Part shown: one piece after another, positions 9,412 through 19,490 of the stretch
Numbering within the stretch: position 1 is the first letter of the stretch
Layout: each line of letters begins with the position of its first letter
Source: Herbidospora cretacea
GTDB taxonomy: Bacteria > Actinomycetota > Actinomycetes > Streptosporangiales > Streptosporangiaceae
Direction of reading: 5' to 3'
DNA length: 64,000 nucleotides
NCBI RefSeq assembly: GCF_001570605.1
Contig: NZ_BBXG01000021.1
Location: 62,001 to 126,000, forward strand
Translations under genes and position numbers: made by a program
Notes under the pieces: generated by a model
Seen by the model: only the letters and a program-made list of their open reading frames with translations
What the model was told of the DNA's origin: nothing
Database searches by the model: none

Positions 9412-10669
9412 TCAGGAGACGGAGTCCCCCGAGGGACATGGTCTTACGGGGGAGCTGGACGCGTTCCTCGCCGCTCACGAGAGTGAGCTCGTCGCGCTGC
9501 GGCGCGACATCCACATGCACCCCGAGCTCGCGTTCAACGAGCACCGGACCACCGGCAAGGTCGTGGACCTGCTGAAGGGGGCCGGTCTGGAACCCCAGAT
9601 CCTGCCCCGGGGCACCGGGATCCTCTGCGACATCGGGCCCGGCGGCGGCCCCACCATCGGCCTGCGCGCCGACATGGACGCCCTCGCCATGCCCGACGAG
9701 AAGGACGTGCCCTACCGGTCTCTCCAGCCGGGTCGCTGCCACGCCTGCGGCCACGACGTGCACACCGCGATCCTGGCGGGCACCGGCGTCTTCCTGGCCC
9801 GCCAGGCGGCGGCCGGGCTGCTGCCGGGCCGGGTCCGGCTGATCTTCCAGCCGGCCGAGGAGATCGTCGAGGGCGCGCTGGAGGTCATGGCGGCCGGCGG
9901 CATCAGCGGGCTCGACCGGGTGTTCGCGCTCCACTGCGACCCGCGCCTGGAGGTGGGCCAGCTCGGCCTGCGCTCCGGCGGCATCACGGCGGCCTGCGAC
10001 CGGCTCACCGTCCGGCTGCGCGGCCCCGGCGGCCACACCGCCCGCCCGCACCTGACGGCCGACCTGGTCTACGCCCTGGCGAAGATCGTCACCGAGCTGC
10101 CCGCGGCCCTCAGCCGCCGGGTCGACCCGCGCTCGTCGCTGTCCCTGGTCTGGGGCCGCGTCCAGGCGGGGTCGGTCGGCAACGTGATCCCGGAGGACGG
10201 CGTGATCGAGGGCACCGTCCGGTGCCTGGAGGACGAGGCCTGGCACGCCGCCCCCGACCTGATCAAGGCGCTGCTCGACGGGGTCGCGGGCGCCTACGGC
10301 GTGGAGGCCGAGCTCGACTACCGGCGCGGCGTGCCGCCCACGGTCAACGACGCCGCCAGCGTGGAGATGTTCCGCGACGCCGCGATCCAGGTCCTCGGGC
10401 CCGACGCGCCCGCGCCGACCTCCCAGTCGCTCGGCGGCGAGGACTTCGCGTGGTACCTGGAGTCGGTCCCCGGCGCGCTGGCCCGGCTGGGCGTGCGCAC
10501 CCGGGGCGACAACCGCGACTTCGACATCCACCAGGCGACGTTCGACGTCGACGAGCGCTGCGTGGGTGTGGGCGTCCGGGTGCTGGCCGCCACCGCCCTG
10601 ACCGCCCTCTGGGACGGGCAGCGCACGGCGGTCCGCAGGGGCTCGGAGTCGGAGGCACTTCTGACCTGA
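9386..10669 (+). CDS. M20D-family amidohydrolase (N-acyl-amino-acid / IAA-amino-acid hydrolase-like)
   Basis: 427 residues; ATG 5 nt after GAGGAA, with another usable ATG four codons later. A zinc hydrolase of the M20 family cleaving N-acyl or peptide-like bonds in the cytoplasm. Metal-site motifs: LRADMDALAM, HACGHDVHTA (C121, H123), QPAEE (158-159), ALHCDPR and the C-terminal GEDFAWYLESVPG; the middle block is the dimerisation domain (GGHTARPH). Being coupled to a GCS2-type ligase, it may process a gamma-glutamyl or related amide. The precise substrate cannot be read from sequence. Confidence 0.87.
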   Translation: MEQIMQGHDQETESPEGHGLTGELDAFLAAHESELVALRRDIHMHPELAFNEHRTTGKVVDLLKGAGLEPQILPRGTGILCDIGPGGGPTIGLRADMDALAMPDEKDVPYRSLQPGRCHACGHDVHTAILAGTGVFLARQAAAGLLPGRVRLIFQPAEEIVEGALEVMAAGGISGLDRVFALHCDPRLEVGQLGLRSGGITAACDRLTVRLRGPGGHTARPHLTADLVYALAKIVTELPAALSRRVDPRSSLSLVWGRVQAGSVGNVIPEDGVIEGTVRCLEDEAWHAAPDLIKALLDGVAGAYGVEAELDYRRGVPPTVNDAASVEMFRDAAIQVLGPDAPAPTSQSLGGEDFAWYLESVPGALARLGVRTRGDNRDFDIHQATFDVDERCVGVGVRVLAATALTALWDGQRTAVRRGSESEALLT

Positions 10670-10728
10670 CTCGGTCACAAGGTGGGATGAGCTGCATAAC
10701 AGGGTGATTGCGGAGCTGTGCTGGCGTT

Positions 10729-10756
10729 TTGAGCATCCTTCCGGAACAACTATCTT
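10729..10756 (+). promoter_or_regulatory. Predicted sigma70-type promoter of the nucleoside uptake operon
   Basis: TTGAGC, 16 bp, then TATCTT, with the BMP start about 70 nt downstream. It is the only reasonable -35/-10 pair seen in the 156 bp spacer before the binding-protein gene. Predicted from sequence only. Confidence 0.4.
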
Positions 10757-10825
10757 CCGTGCAGGTTGCCGTGCGTTCCTTCGCGCGTGCGACGGAAGTG
10801 AACGTCACGGAAGGGGAGTCCCACC

Positions 10826-11896
10826 TTGCTCCGCAATCGTTTTGGCAAGGTCGTCGCCGGTGCCGCCACCGGTGCGATGCTGCTTGCCGCCGCCGCCTGT
10901 GGCGGTGGCGACACCACTGAGGGCGCTCCCAGCGCCGCGCCGACCGACGCGGCGTCGGCCCCGGCGGCCTCCGGCGCCAAGGTCGGTCTCGCGTACGACA
11001 TCGGCGGCCGTGGCGACCAGTCCTTCAACGACTCCGCCGCCGCCGGCCTCGACAAGGCCAAGGCCGAGCTCGGCGTCGAGGTCAACGAGCTGGAGGCCGG
11101 CAACGGCGAGGCCGAGTCGGCCAAGGAGGAGCGCCTGCGGCTGCTCGCCTCGGGCGGCTTCAACCCGGTCATCGCGGTCGGCTTCGCCTACTCCGCGTCG
11201 GTCGCCAAGGTCGCGGCCGAGTTCCCCGACACCAAGTTCGCGATCGTCGACGACGACGCCGCCAAGGGCGCCAACATCTCGAACCTGGTCTTCGCCGAGG
11301 AGCAGGGCTCGTTCCTGGTCGGCGCTGCGGCGGCGCTGAAGTCGACCAAGGGCGACGTCGGCTTCGTCGGCGGCGTCGAGGTTCCCCTGATCAAGAAGTT
11401 CCAGGCCGGTTTCGAGGCGGGCGCCAAGGCCGTCAAGCCGGACATCAAGATCCAGTCGAAGTACCTCACCCAGCCGCCGGACTTCTCCGGCTTCGGCGAC
11501 CCGGCCAAGGGCAAGACGGCCGCCGAGGGCATGTTCGACGCGGGCGCCGACGTGGTCTACCAGGCCGCCGGCGGTTCGGGCGCGGGCGTCTTCGAGGCCG
11601 CCAAGGCCGCGGGCGGCATGGCGATCGGCGTCGACTCCGACCAGGCCAAGACCGCCGACCCGACGGTCGCCGACGTCATCATCACCTCGATGCTGAAGAA
11701 GGTCGACGTCGCGGTCTTCGACTTCATCAAGAGTTTCACCAGCGGCTCGGTCGCGGCCGGCCCGAAGGTCTACGACCTCGCGGCGGGCGGCGTCGACTAC
11801 TCGACGACCGGCGGCAAGGTCGACGACATCAAGACCAAGCTCGACGAGTACAAGGCCAAGATCGCGAGCGGCGAGATCACCGTTCCCAAGGAATAA
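10826..11896 (+). CDS. BMP-family nucleoside-binding lipoprotein of an ABC importer
   Basis: 356 residues; TTG start with a strong GGGGAG 7 nt upstream. Lipoprotein signal MLRNRFGKVV...LLAAAAC with the lipidated cysteine at residue 25, followed by an Ala/Pro/Ser-rich tether. The mature part is a Bmp (PnrA/Med-like) periplasmic-binding fold: KVGLAYDIGGRGDQSFNDSA is the family N-terminus, followed by NPVIAVGFAYSASV, GFVGGVEVPLIKKFQAGFEAGA, VVYQAAGGSGAGVF and AIGVDSDQ. This class binds purine or other nucleosides. The following genes (double ATPase, two permeases, cytidine deaminase, pyrimidine phosphorylase) support nucleoside import. A hairpin just after the stop probably keeps this gene more expressed than the rest. 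Confidence 0.92.
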   Translation: MLRNRFGKVVAGAATGAMLLAAAACGGGDTTEGAPSAAPTDAASAPAASGAKVGLAYDIGGRGDQSFNDSAAAGLDKAKAELGVEVNELEAGNGEAESAKEERLRLLASGGFNPVIAVGFAYSASVAKVAAEFPDTKFAIVDDDAAKGANISNLVFAEEQGSFLVGAAAALKSTKGDVGFVGGVEVPLIKKFQAGFEAGAKAVKPDIKIQSKYLTQPPDFSGFGDPAKGKTAAEGMFDAGADVVYQAAGGSGAGVFEAAKAAGGMAIGVDSDQAKTADPTVADVIITSMLKKVDVAVFDFIKSFTSGSVAAGPKVYDLAAGGVDYSTTGGKVDDIKTKLDEYKAKIASGEITVPKE

Positions 11897-11914
11897 GACG
11901 GCGACGTGACGTCG

Positions 11915-11943
11915 AGAGGCCCGGTGATCCCCACCGGGCCTCT
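11915..11943 (+). terminator. 12-bp hairpin between the binding-protein and ATPase genes (attenuator or mRNA stabiliser)
   Basis: AGAGGCCCGGTG and CACCGGGCCTCT form a perfect stem around a 5 nt loop, followed by only a short TTGG tail. Placement right after the lipoprotein gene fits partial termination or 3'-end protection, common in ABC operons where the binding protein is made in excess. Confidence 0.7.
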
Positions 11944-11968
11944 TGGCACGCTTACGCAGGAGGCCAGC

Positions 11969-13567
11969 ATCAGCACCGAGACCACCGTCTCCGAGGTCGC
12001 CGTCCAGCTTGAGGGGATCACCAAGCGGTTCCCGGGTGTCGTCGCCAACCGCGACATCCATCTGACGGTCCAGAAGGGGCACATCCACGCCATCGTGGGG
12101 GAGAACGGCGCCGGCAAGTCGACCCTCATGAAGATCCTCTACGGTATGCAGCGGCCCGACGAGGGCGAGATCCGCGTCAACGGCACCCCGGTGACCTTCC
12201 ACACCCCGGGCGACGCGATCTCCGCCGGAATCGGCATGGTGCACCAGCACTTCATGCTGGCCGACAACCTGACGGTGCTGGAGAACGTCATCCTCGGCAG
12301 CGAGCCGAAGAAGGGCGGCCTGGCCCTCGACTTCGCCGCCGCCCGCACCAAGATCAGGCAGATCTCCGACGCGTACGGCCTGGGCATCGACCCCGACGCC
12401 CTGGTCGAGGACATCGGCGTCGGCGCCCGCCAGCGGGTGGAGATCCTCAAGGTCCTCTACCGGGGCGCCCGCATCCTCATCCTCGACGAGCCGACCGCCG
12501 TCCTCGTCCCCCACGAGGTCGACGAGCTGTTCGACAACCTCCACGGCCTGGTCCGTGAGGGCATCACGATCATCTTCATCTCCCACCACCTCGACGAGGT
12601 GCTCAAGGTCGCCGACGCGATCACGGTCATCCGGCGCGGCACGACCGTGGCCGAGGTGAACCCCGAGGGGGTCACCGCGCGCCAGCTCGCCGAGCTGATG
12701 GTCGGCAGCGAGCTGCCCAGCCCGGAGACCCGCGAGTCGACCGTGACCGACGTGGTGGCCCTGGAGGTCGAGGGCCTGACGATGGCCGCCGGCACCTGGC
12801 GGCCCATTCCCAAGGGCACGCCCGCGTCGTTCTACATGGACCGGATGCGCCAGGAGGGCGGCCGGCTGCTGCTCGCGGACGTGTCGCTCACCATCCACAA
12901 GGGCGAGGTCCTGGGCATCGCCGGTGTGGAGGGCAACGGGCAGGCCGAGCTGGTCGAGGCGATCATGGGCATGCGCCCGGCGGCCGGCGTGGTCAGGCTC
13001 GACGGGGTCGAGATCACCGACTGGACGACGCTGCGCCGCCGCGACGCCGGGATCGGCTACATCCCCGAGGACCGGCACCGCCACGGCCTGCTCCTGGAGG
13101 CACCCCTCTGGGAGAACCGGATCCTCGGCCACATGACGGAGAAGGTCAACGTCCGGGGCTGGTGGATCAACCGCAAGGGCGCCCGCGCCGACACCCAGCG
13201 CATCGTCGACCAGTACGACGTGCGGACCCCCGGGATCGACGTCTTCGCCTCCGCCCTGTCCGGCGGCAACCAGCAGAAGCTCATCGTGGGCCGGGAGATG
13301 AGCGGTGAGCCGAAGCTGCTCATCGCCGCCCACCCGACCCGGGGCGTCGACGTCGGCGCCCAGGCCGCCATCTGGGACCACCTGCGGACCGCCCGCGCGG
13401 CCGGGCTCGCGGTGCTGCTGATCTCGGCCGACCTCGACGAGCTGATCGGGCTGTCCGACTGGCTCAAGGTCATCCACCGCGGTGAGATCGTCGCCGAGTT
13501 CGACCCCGCGACCGTCACCCCCGAACAGCTCGGCTCCGCGATGACCGGCGCCGGGGAGGAAGCATGA
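11969..13567 (+). CDS. Nucleoside ABC transporter, duplicated ATP-binding protein (probable ATC start)
   Basis: Two fused ABC ATPase domains (RbsA-type layout, about 530 residues). Domain 1: GENGAGKSTL Walker A, VGARQRVEIL signature, ILILDEPTAVL Walker B. Domain 2 is degenerate: GVEGNGQAELV replaces Walker A, LSGGNQQKLIVGRE is intact, and LLIAAHPTRGVDVG replaces Walker B. It energises nucleoside import with the two following permeases. Start: AGGAGG (11958-11963) is 5 nt before an ATC codon, giving MSTETTVSEVAVQLEGITKR, a natural family N-terminus. The nearest in-frame standard starts (GTG at 11906 and 11924) would put the intergenic hairpin inside the coding sequence and lack a Shine-Dalgarno. 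It ends in an ATGA overlap with the permease. Confidence 0.9.
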   Translation: MSTETTVSEVAVQLEGITKRFPGVVANRDIHLTVQKGHIHAIVGENGAGKSTLMKILYGMQRPDEGEIRVNGTPVTFHTPGDAISAGIGMVHQHFMLADNLTVLENVILGSEPKKGGLALDFAAARTKIRQISDAYGLGIDPDALVEDIGVGARQRVEILKVLYRGARILILDEPTAVLVPHEVDELFDNLHGLVREGITIIFISHHLDEVLKVADAITVIRRGTTVAEVNPEGVTARQLAELMVGSELPSPETRESTVTDVVALEVEGLTMAAGTWRPIPKGTPASFYMDRMRQEGGRLLLADVSLTIHKGEVLGIAGVEGNGQAELVEAIMGMRPAAGVVRLDGVEITDWTTLRRRDAGIGYIPEDRHRHGLLLEAPLWENRILGHMTEKVNVRGWWINRKGARADTQRIVDQYDVRTPGIDVFASALSGGNQQKLIVGREMSGEPKLLIAAHPTRGVDVGAQAAIWDHLRTARAAGLAVLLISADLDELIGLSDWLKVIHRGEIVAEFDPATVTPEQLGSAMTGAGEEA

Positions 13568-14703
13568 CCTCGTCATTCACCGACCGGCTGCTCGGACGGG
13601 TGAAGCTGACCGGATGGGTGTCGCTGGCCGCCCCCCTGCTGGCGATCCTGTTCGCCGCGGTCGTCACCTCGATCGTGCTCAGCCTCACCGGCAACCCGGT
13701 GCTCGACACCTTCGTCACGATGGTCGACTACGGCTCCCAGCCCCGGTCGCTCGTGCTGATCCTCAACTACGCCACGACCTACTACCTGTCGGCGCTCGCG
13801 GTGGCCCTCGGGTTCCGGATGAACCTGTTCAACATCGGCGTCGACGGTCAGTACCGGCTCGCCGGGCTGGTCGCGGCGGCGGTCGGCGGCGCGGTCACGC
13901 TGCCCGCGCCGTTCCACCCGATCCTGATCATCCTGGTCGCGATGCTGGTCGGCGCGGCCTGGGCGGGCATCGCCGGCATCCTCAAGGCGACGCGGGGCGT
14001 CAGCGAGGTCATCTCGACCATCATGCTGAACACCATCGCCACCGGCCTGGGCGCCTACCTGCTGGCCGAGTGGGCGGTGCCGATCGCGGGCGGCAACAAC
14101 ATCGGCACCACCCCGATCGCGGCCTCCGGCCACGTGCCCGGCGTCGCGCTGGTCCCCGGCTCCTCGCTGAAGGTGTTCGGCCTGATCTTCCTGGCCGTCG
14201 CCGTCGGCATCGGCTTCCACGTGCTGCTCAACAAGACCCGCTTCGGGTTCGACCTGCGCGCCACCGGCCGGTCGGAGCAGGCCGCCGTGGCCAGCGGCGT
14301 CAACGTCAAACGCATGGTCGTGTACGCCATGCTGATCTCGGGCGGCATGGCCGGTCTGATCGGCATGCCCCAGCTGCTCGGGGAGGCCTACAGCTACAGC
14401 CTGAACTTCCAGGCCGGGCTCGGCTTCACCGGCATCGCCATCGCGCTGCTAGGCCGCAACAACCCCGTCGGCATCGCGTTCGGCGCGCTGCTGTGGGGCT
14501 TCCTGGACGTGTCGTCCAACATCCTCGACCTCCACAAGATCTCACCGGAGATCGTCACGATCATGCAGGGCGTGATCGTGCTCTCGGTGGTCATCGCGTA
14601 CGAACTCGCGCACCGCTACAGCGTCGTCGCCGAGCAGAAGCGGGTCAGCCGGGAACTGGCCGGCGCCGCGCCCACCCCGGAGAAGGAAGGAGCGGCGGCG
14701 TGA
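13564..14703 (+). CDS. Nucleoside ABC transporter permease 1
   Basis: 379 residues; ATG overlaps the ATPase stop (ATGA). BPD_transp_2 family with about nine hydrophobic segments. ALGFRMNLFNIGVDGQYRLAG is the conserved EAA-like/Gly-rich element, with TRGVSEVISTIMLNTIATGL, KTRFGFDLRATGRSEQAAVASGVN (the cytoplasmic coupling loop) and NFQAGLGFTGIAIALLGRNNP. It pairs with the next permease to form the membrane channel. The Lys/Glu/Ala-rich C-terminus is cytoplasmic. The stop is coupled to the next start through GTGA. Confidence 0.9.
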   Translation: MTSSFTDRLLGRVKLTGWVSLAAPLLAILFAAVVTSIVLSLTGNPVLDTFVTMVDYGSQPRSLVLILNYATTYYLSALAVALGFRMNLFNIGVDGQYRLAGLVAAAVGGAVTLPAPFHPILIILVAMLVGAAWAGIAGILKATRGVSEVISTIMLNTIATGLGAYLLAEWAVPIAGGNNIGTTPIAASGHVPGVALVPGSSLKVFGLIFLAVAVGIGFHVLLNKTRFGFDLRATGRSEQAAVASGVNVKRMVVYAMLISGGMAGLIGMPQLLGEAYSYSLNFQAGLGFTGIAIALLGRNNPVGIAFGALLWGFLDVSSNILDLHKISPEIVTIMQGVIVLSVVIAYELAHRYSVVAEQKRVSRELAGAAPTPEKEGAAA

Positions 14704-15965
14704 CCACCACGACAACGGCCGCCCCCGCCGCCGCGCCCCCGGCGCGGAAGTTCAGGCTGACCTGGCAGATCCTGCTCCTGGGGCTGCTCGCCCTGCTGTT
14801 CCTGCTCTCCATCGCCCGGGTGCTGACCGGCGCCAACGACATCACCTCCGGCGGCGCGATCGGCGCGGCCCTGATGGCGGCCGTCCCGATCGGCCTCGCG
14901 GGCCTCGGCGGCCTGTGGTCCGAGCGGGCCGGCGTGGTCAACATCGGGCTTGAGGGCATCATGATCCTCGGCACCTGGTTCGGGGCCTGGGGCGCCATCG
15001 TGACCGGCAACGCCTGGGCGGGCGTCCTGGCGGGCGCGGTCGGCGGCGTGCTGGGCGGGCTGCTGCACGCCGTGGCGACCGTCACCTTCGGCGTCGACCA
15101 CGTGGTGTCGGGCGTCGCGCTGAACATCCTCGGGCTGGGCGTCACCAAGTACCTGTCGACGCTGGTCTTCGCCGACATGGCGGGCGGCGGCGACACCCAG
15201 TCGCCGCGCGTCCCCGCGATGCAGACGGTCAGCATCCCGGGCATCGGAGGTCCGCTCCAGGACCTGGAGTCCCAGCACTGGTTCTTCGTCTCCGACCTGG
15301 CCGGGGTGCTGCGCGGCCTGACCCAGAACGTGTCGCTGTTCACCCTGCTGGGTGTGCTGCTCGTACCGCTGACCTTCTGGCTGCTGTGGCGCACCGCCTT
15401 CGGGCTGCGCCTGCGCTCGGTCGGCGAGCGGCCGGTCGCGGCCGAGTCGCTCGGCGTCAACGTCTACTTCTACAAGTACGTCGCGGTGCTGGCCTCCGGT
15501 GTCTTCGCGGGCCTCGGCGGCGCGTTCCTGGCGATCGTCTCCGCGGGCACCTACCGTGAGGGGCAGACCGGTGGACGCGGGTTCATCGGCCTGGCGACGG
15601 TCATCTTCGGCAACTGGCGTCCGGGCGGCCTGGCGGCCGGCGCGGGGCTGTTCGGCTACACCGACGCGCTCCAGCTGCGGCAGGGCGGCACCTCCGTCCA
15701 CGCGCTGCTGCTGGTCGTGGCGCTGCTGCTGGTCGCCGTGGCGATCTGGCAGTTGGTGCGGCTGCAGCGGTCGCGGGCGGCCCTGCTGACCGGGATCGCG
15801 GCCATCGCGATCCTCGTGGTGTTCGCGGTCACCGACACGATCCCCGAGCAGTTCACGTCGTTCACGCCGCACCTGACGACGCTGCTGGTGCTGTCGCTGG
15901 CGTCACAGCGGCTGCGGATGCCGGCCGCCGACGGGTTGCCTTATCGGAGGGGACAGGCGAAGTGA
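14700..15965 (+). CDS. Nucleoside ABC transporter permease 2
   Basis: 421 residues; GTG start (MTTTTTAAPAAAPPARKF) overlapping the previous stop. BPD_transp_2 family: WSERAGVVNIGLEGIMILGTW, DHVVSGVALNILGLGVTKYLS, RTAFGLRLRSVGERPVAAESLGVNV (coupling loop) and GGRGFIGLATVIFGNWRPGG are typical of the YufQ/NupQ type. About nine to ten membrane helices, two of them extra near the C-terminus (LLLVVALLLVAVAIWQLV, LTGIAAIAILVVFAV). Second half of the transporter channel. Translationally coupled to cdd by GTGA. Confidence 0.9.
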   Translation: MTTTTTAAPAAAPPARKFRLTWQILLLGLLALLFLLSIARVLTGANDITSGGAIGAALMAAVPIGLAGLGGLWSERAGVVNIGLEGIMILGTWFGAWGAIVTGNAWAGVLAGAVGGVLGGLLHAVATVTFGVDHVVSGVALNILGLGVTKYLSTLVFADMAGGGDTQSPRVPAMQTVSIPGIGGPLQDLESQHWFFVSDLAGVLRGLTQNVSLFTLLGVLLVPLTFWLLWRTAFGLRLRSVGERPVAAESLGVNVYFYKYVAVLASGVFAGLGGAFLAIVSAGTYREGQTGGRGFIGLATVIFGNWRPGGLAAGAGLFGYTDALQLRQGGTSVHALLLVVALLLVAVAIWQLVRLQRSRAALLTGIAAIAILVVFAVTDTIPEQFTSFTPHLTTLLVLSLASQRLRMPAADGLPYRRGQAK

Positions 15966-16357
15966 CCAAGGTTGACTGGGACGCCCTGCGCGCCGCGGCG
16001 GGGGAGGCCATGCGGCACGCGTACGCGCCGTACAGCCACTTCCCGGTGGGCGCGGCGGCGCTGGTGGACGACGGCCGGATTGTGACCGGCTGCAACGTCG
16101 AGAACGCCTCCTACGGCATCGGGCTGTGCGCCGAGTGCGGCCTGGTGTCGGCGCTGCACGCCTCCGGCGGCGGCCGTCTGGTGGCCTTCACCTGCGTCGA
16201 CGGGCACGAGGAACTGCTGATGCCGTGTGGCCGGTGCCGTCAGCTGCTGTTCGAGCACGGCGGTCCGGAACTGCTGGTGGAGACGCCGGAGGGGCCGTGG
16301 CCGATGGCGAAGTTCCTGCCGTTCGCCTTCGGGCCTGACGATCTTTCGGGGAAATGA
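15962..16357 (+). CDS. cdd: Cytidine deaminase
   Basis: 131 residues; GTG start in a 4 nt overlap with the permease. Homotetrameric zinc deaminase turning (deoxy)cytidine into (deoxy)uridine in the cytoplasm. Zinc/catalytic motif C56-A-E58 and PCGRC with C89 and C92; the N-terminal YAPYSHFPVGAAALVDDGRIVTGCNVENASYG is the substrate-binding signature. Placed between the nucleoside importer and deoA, it feeds imported cytidine to the phosphorylase. Length is standard. Confidence 0.95.
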   Translation: MTKVDWDALRAAAGEAMRHAYAPYSHFPVGAAALVDDGRIVTGCNVENASYGIGLCAECGLVSALHASGGGRLVAFTCVDGHEELLMPCGRCRQLLFEHGGPELLVETPEGPWPMAKFLPFAFGPDDLSGK

Positions 16358-17641
<1,284 letters not shown>

Positions 17642-17651
17642 GACGTGAAAG

Positions 17652-17696
17652 AGCCTGCCCCGTGACCTGAGCAGCAGGTCGCGGGGCAGGCTTGTT
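17652..17696. terminator. 18-bp-stem bidirectional terminator
   Basis: An 18 nt arm (17652-17669) and its complement (17675-17692), with one G-T wobble, enclose the loop AGCAG. TTGTT follows on the plus side; the minus strand reads CTCTTTC after the stem. It serves both deoA and the convergent MFS gene. Confidence 0.9.
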
Positions 17697-17705
17697 CCCG
17701 GGGGC

Positions 17706-19490
17706 TCACCGGTTCGGGCGCTGCTGGTCCAGCAGGACGTCGGCGATGAGGTTGATGCGGCTGGTCGTCTCTTTCAGCGTGCGCAGCATCTCGGCCGCGA
17801 CGGGGTCGCCGACGGGATCGGGGACCGGCGCCGACAGGGGGACGGCGCGGCGCGGCTGCGGGATCGGCGGGTGGTCGGGGGTTCGGGCCACCGGGCGGTC
17901 GGCCGGGACCGGGCGGCGGGCGGGTGGCGGGGCGGGCGGGAGTGCCCGGGGGGATGCGGGTGGGAGTGCCTGCCGCCGGGGGGCGGCGCGTTTGCTGGAA
18001 CGGTCCTGAGGGCGGGACTTCACGGCGGTGCCGAAGGCCAGGCCCAGGCCCCCCGCGAAGATCGCGACGGCCAGCGACAGGAGCACGACGCTCGTGTAGC
18101 CGGGCATCGGCGCCTCCACCATGGGACGCTCCAGCAGGACGACCGTGACGGCGACGCCGATCGTGCCGCCCACCTGGCGGACGGACATGGTCGCGCCGAC
18201 CGCCGTGGCGTGCTTCTCCGGGCCGGCGGTCAGCGCCGCCGCCGCGGAGGAGCCCGCGTTGAGCAGGCCGAAGCCGAGGCCCAGCGCGGCGTTGAGCGGC
18301 AGCCACACCTGGGTGACGTCGAGCGCCTGGCCGGTGCCGATGACCAGGTGCAGCAGGCCGATGCAGCTTCCGGCGATGATGACCGCGCCCAGGTAGATGA
18401 CCGTGCGGGGGCCGCTGCGCTTGGTCAGGCTGCCGGCGATGACGCTGCCGATGAGGACACCGGCCGCGTTGGGGGCGATCATGGCGCCGATCAGCTCCGG
18501 CGACTTGAGCCACACGTCGCCGAGGAACAGCGGCATGACCACCAGCAGGGGGAGCGAGACCAGGCCGTAGAGGGCCGAGAGGGTACCGGCCAGGGCGAAC
18601 CGGCCGTTCCGCCACAGGCCGAGGTCGATGGCGGGGGCCTTGTGGTGGGCCGACCTGGCCATCGTCGCCAGCAGCATCAGGGTCCCCCCGGACACCGCGC
18701 CGATGACGTAGGGGTCCCAGCCTCGGCGGGGTGACTGGACGACCGCCCAGGTGAGCATCGCCAGGGCGGCGCCCAGCAGCAGGCAGCCGATGATGTCGGG
18801 CACGACCCCCCGGGTGTGGGGCGGCCGGGGCAGCGTCATCGCCAGGGTCAGCAGGAGCAGGGTGATGAACGCGCTGGGCACGAACAGGACGCGCCAGCCG
18901 ATCTCCATGTTCTGGCTGAACCAGCCGCCGAAGGCGTACATGGCGGTGCCGGCGACGCCCGTCGACGCGCTCCAGATGCCGATGGCGGCGGCCCTGCGGG
19001 AGGCGGGCACCGTCGCCAGCAGCATCGCCAGCGAGGCGGGGACCATGAGCGCCGCGCCGAGCCCCTGGGCGGCGCGGGCGGCGAGCAGCAGGCTCCACAG
19101 GGGAGTGGCGACCGTGCAGAACGCCGCGAGGGAGAACAGGGACAGCCCGATGGTGAGCAGCCGCCGCGGGCCGAACACGTCGGCGAGCCGCCCCCCGACC
19201 GGCAGCAGCGCCGCGTACGGGAGGGCGAAGGCGGTCAGCAGCCACTGGGTGTCGATCGGTGAGGAGGGCCCGAAGTCGCTCGCGGCGAGCTGGGGCACGC
19301 CGAGGGTCGCGCCGAGCGTGTCGGCCATGGTGATGCCCATGATCCCGGCGCAGACGATGACGGGCAGGAAGGTGGTCCGGCGCTTGTGGGAGCTGGGCGC
19401 CGGCCGTCCGCGTCCCTGGAGGCGGCGGGGTGGGTCGGTGAGCAGCGGCGGCAGGCCGTCGTCGCTTCGCTGCTGCGTGAGGACGCTCAT
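17706..19490 (-). CDS. MFS drug-type exporter (DHA2-like, 14 helices)
   Basis: 594 residues. A 38-residue polar N-terminus precedes about 14 membrane segments. Family motifs: GGRLADVFGPRRLL (motif A), RAAQGLGAALMVPASLA (motif B) and WRVLFVPSAFITLLL (motif C region). The last ~110 residues are a cytoplasmic Pro/Arg/Ala-rich tail ending in ETTSRINLIADVLLDQQRPNR, unusual for this family. H+-coupled efflux is the likely activity. The start overlaps the stop of the chorismate-lyase-like gene (ATGA), so both come from one message; that partner suggests export of, or protection from, a small aromatic product. Substrate unknown. Confidence 0.85.
   Translation of the reverse strand: MSVLTQQRSDDGLPPLLTDPPRRLQGRGRPAPSSHKRRTTFLPVIVCAGIMGITMADTLGATLGVPQLAASDFGPSSPIDTQWLLTAFALPYAALLPVGGRLADVFGPRRLLTIGLSLFSLAAFCTVATPLWSLLLAARAAQGLGAALMVPASLAMLLATVPASRRAAAIGIWSASTGVAGTAMYAFGGWFSQNMEIGWRVLFVPSAFITLLLLTLAMTLPRPPHTRGVVPDIIGCLLLGAALAMLTWAVVQSPRRGWDPYVIGAVSGGTLMLLATMARSAHHKAPAIDLGLWRNGRFALAGTLSALYGLVSLPLLVVMPLFLGDVWLKSPELIGAMIAPNAAGVLIGSVIAGSLTKRSGPRTVIYLGAVIIAGSCIGLLHLVIGTGQALDVTQVWLPLNAALGLGFGLLNAGSSAAAALTAGPEKHATAVGATMSVRQVGGTIGVAVTVVLLERPMVEAPMPGYTSVVLLSLAVAIFAGGLGLAFGTAVKSRPQDRSSKRAAPRRQALPPASPRALPPAPPPARRPVPADRPVARTPDHPPIPQPRRAVPLSAPVPDPVGDPVAAEMLRTLKETTSRINLIADVLLDQQRPNR

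Noticed and set aside
10805-13576. A 923-codon minus-strand frame across the BMP and ATPase genes
   Set aside because: Antisense shadow of two clear genes; Asp/Leu/Gly/Val repeats without domain sense.
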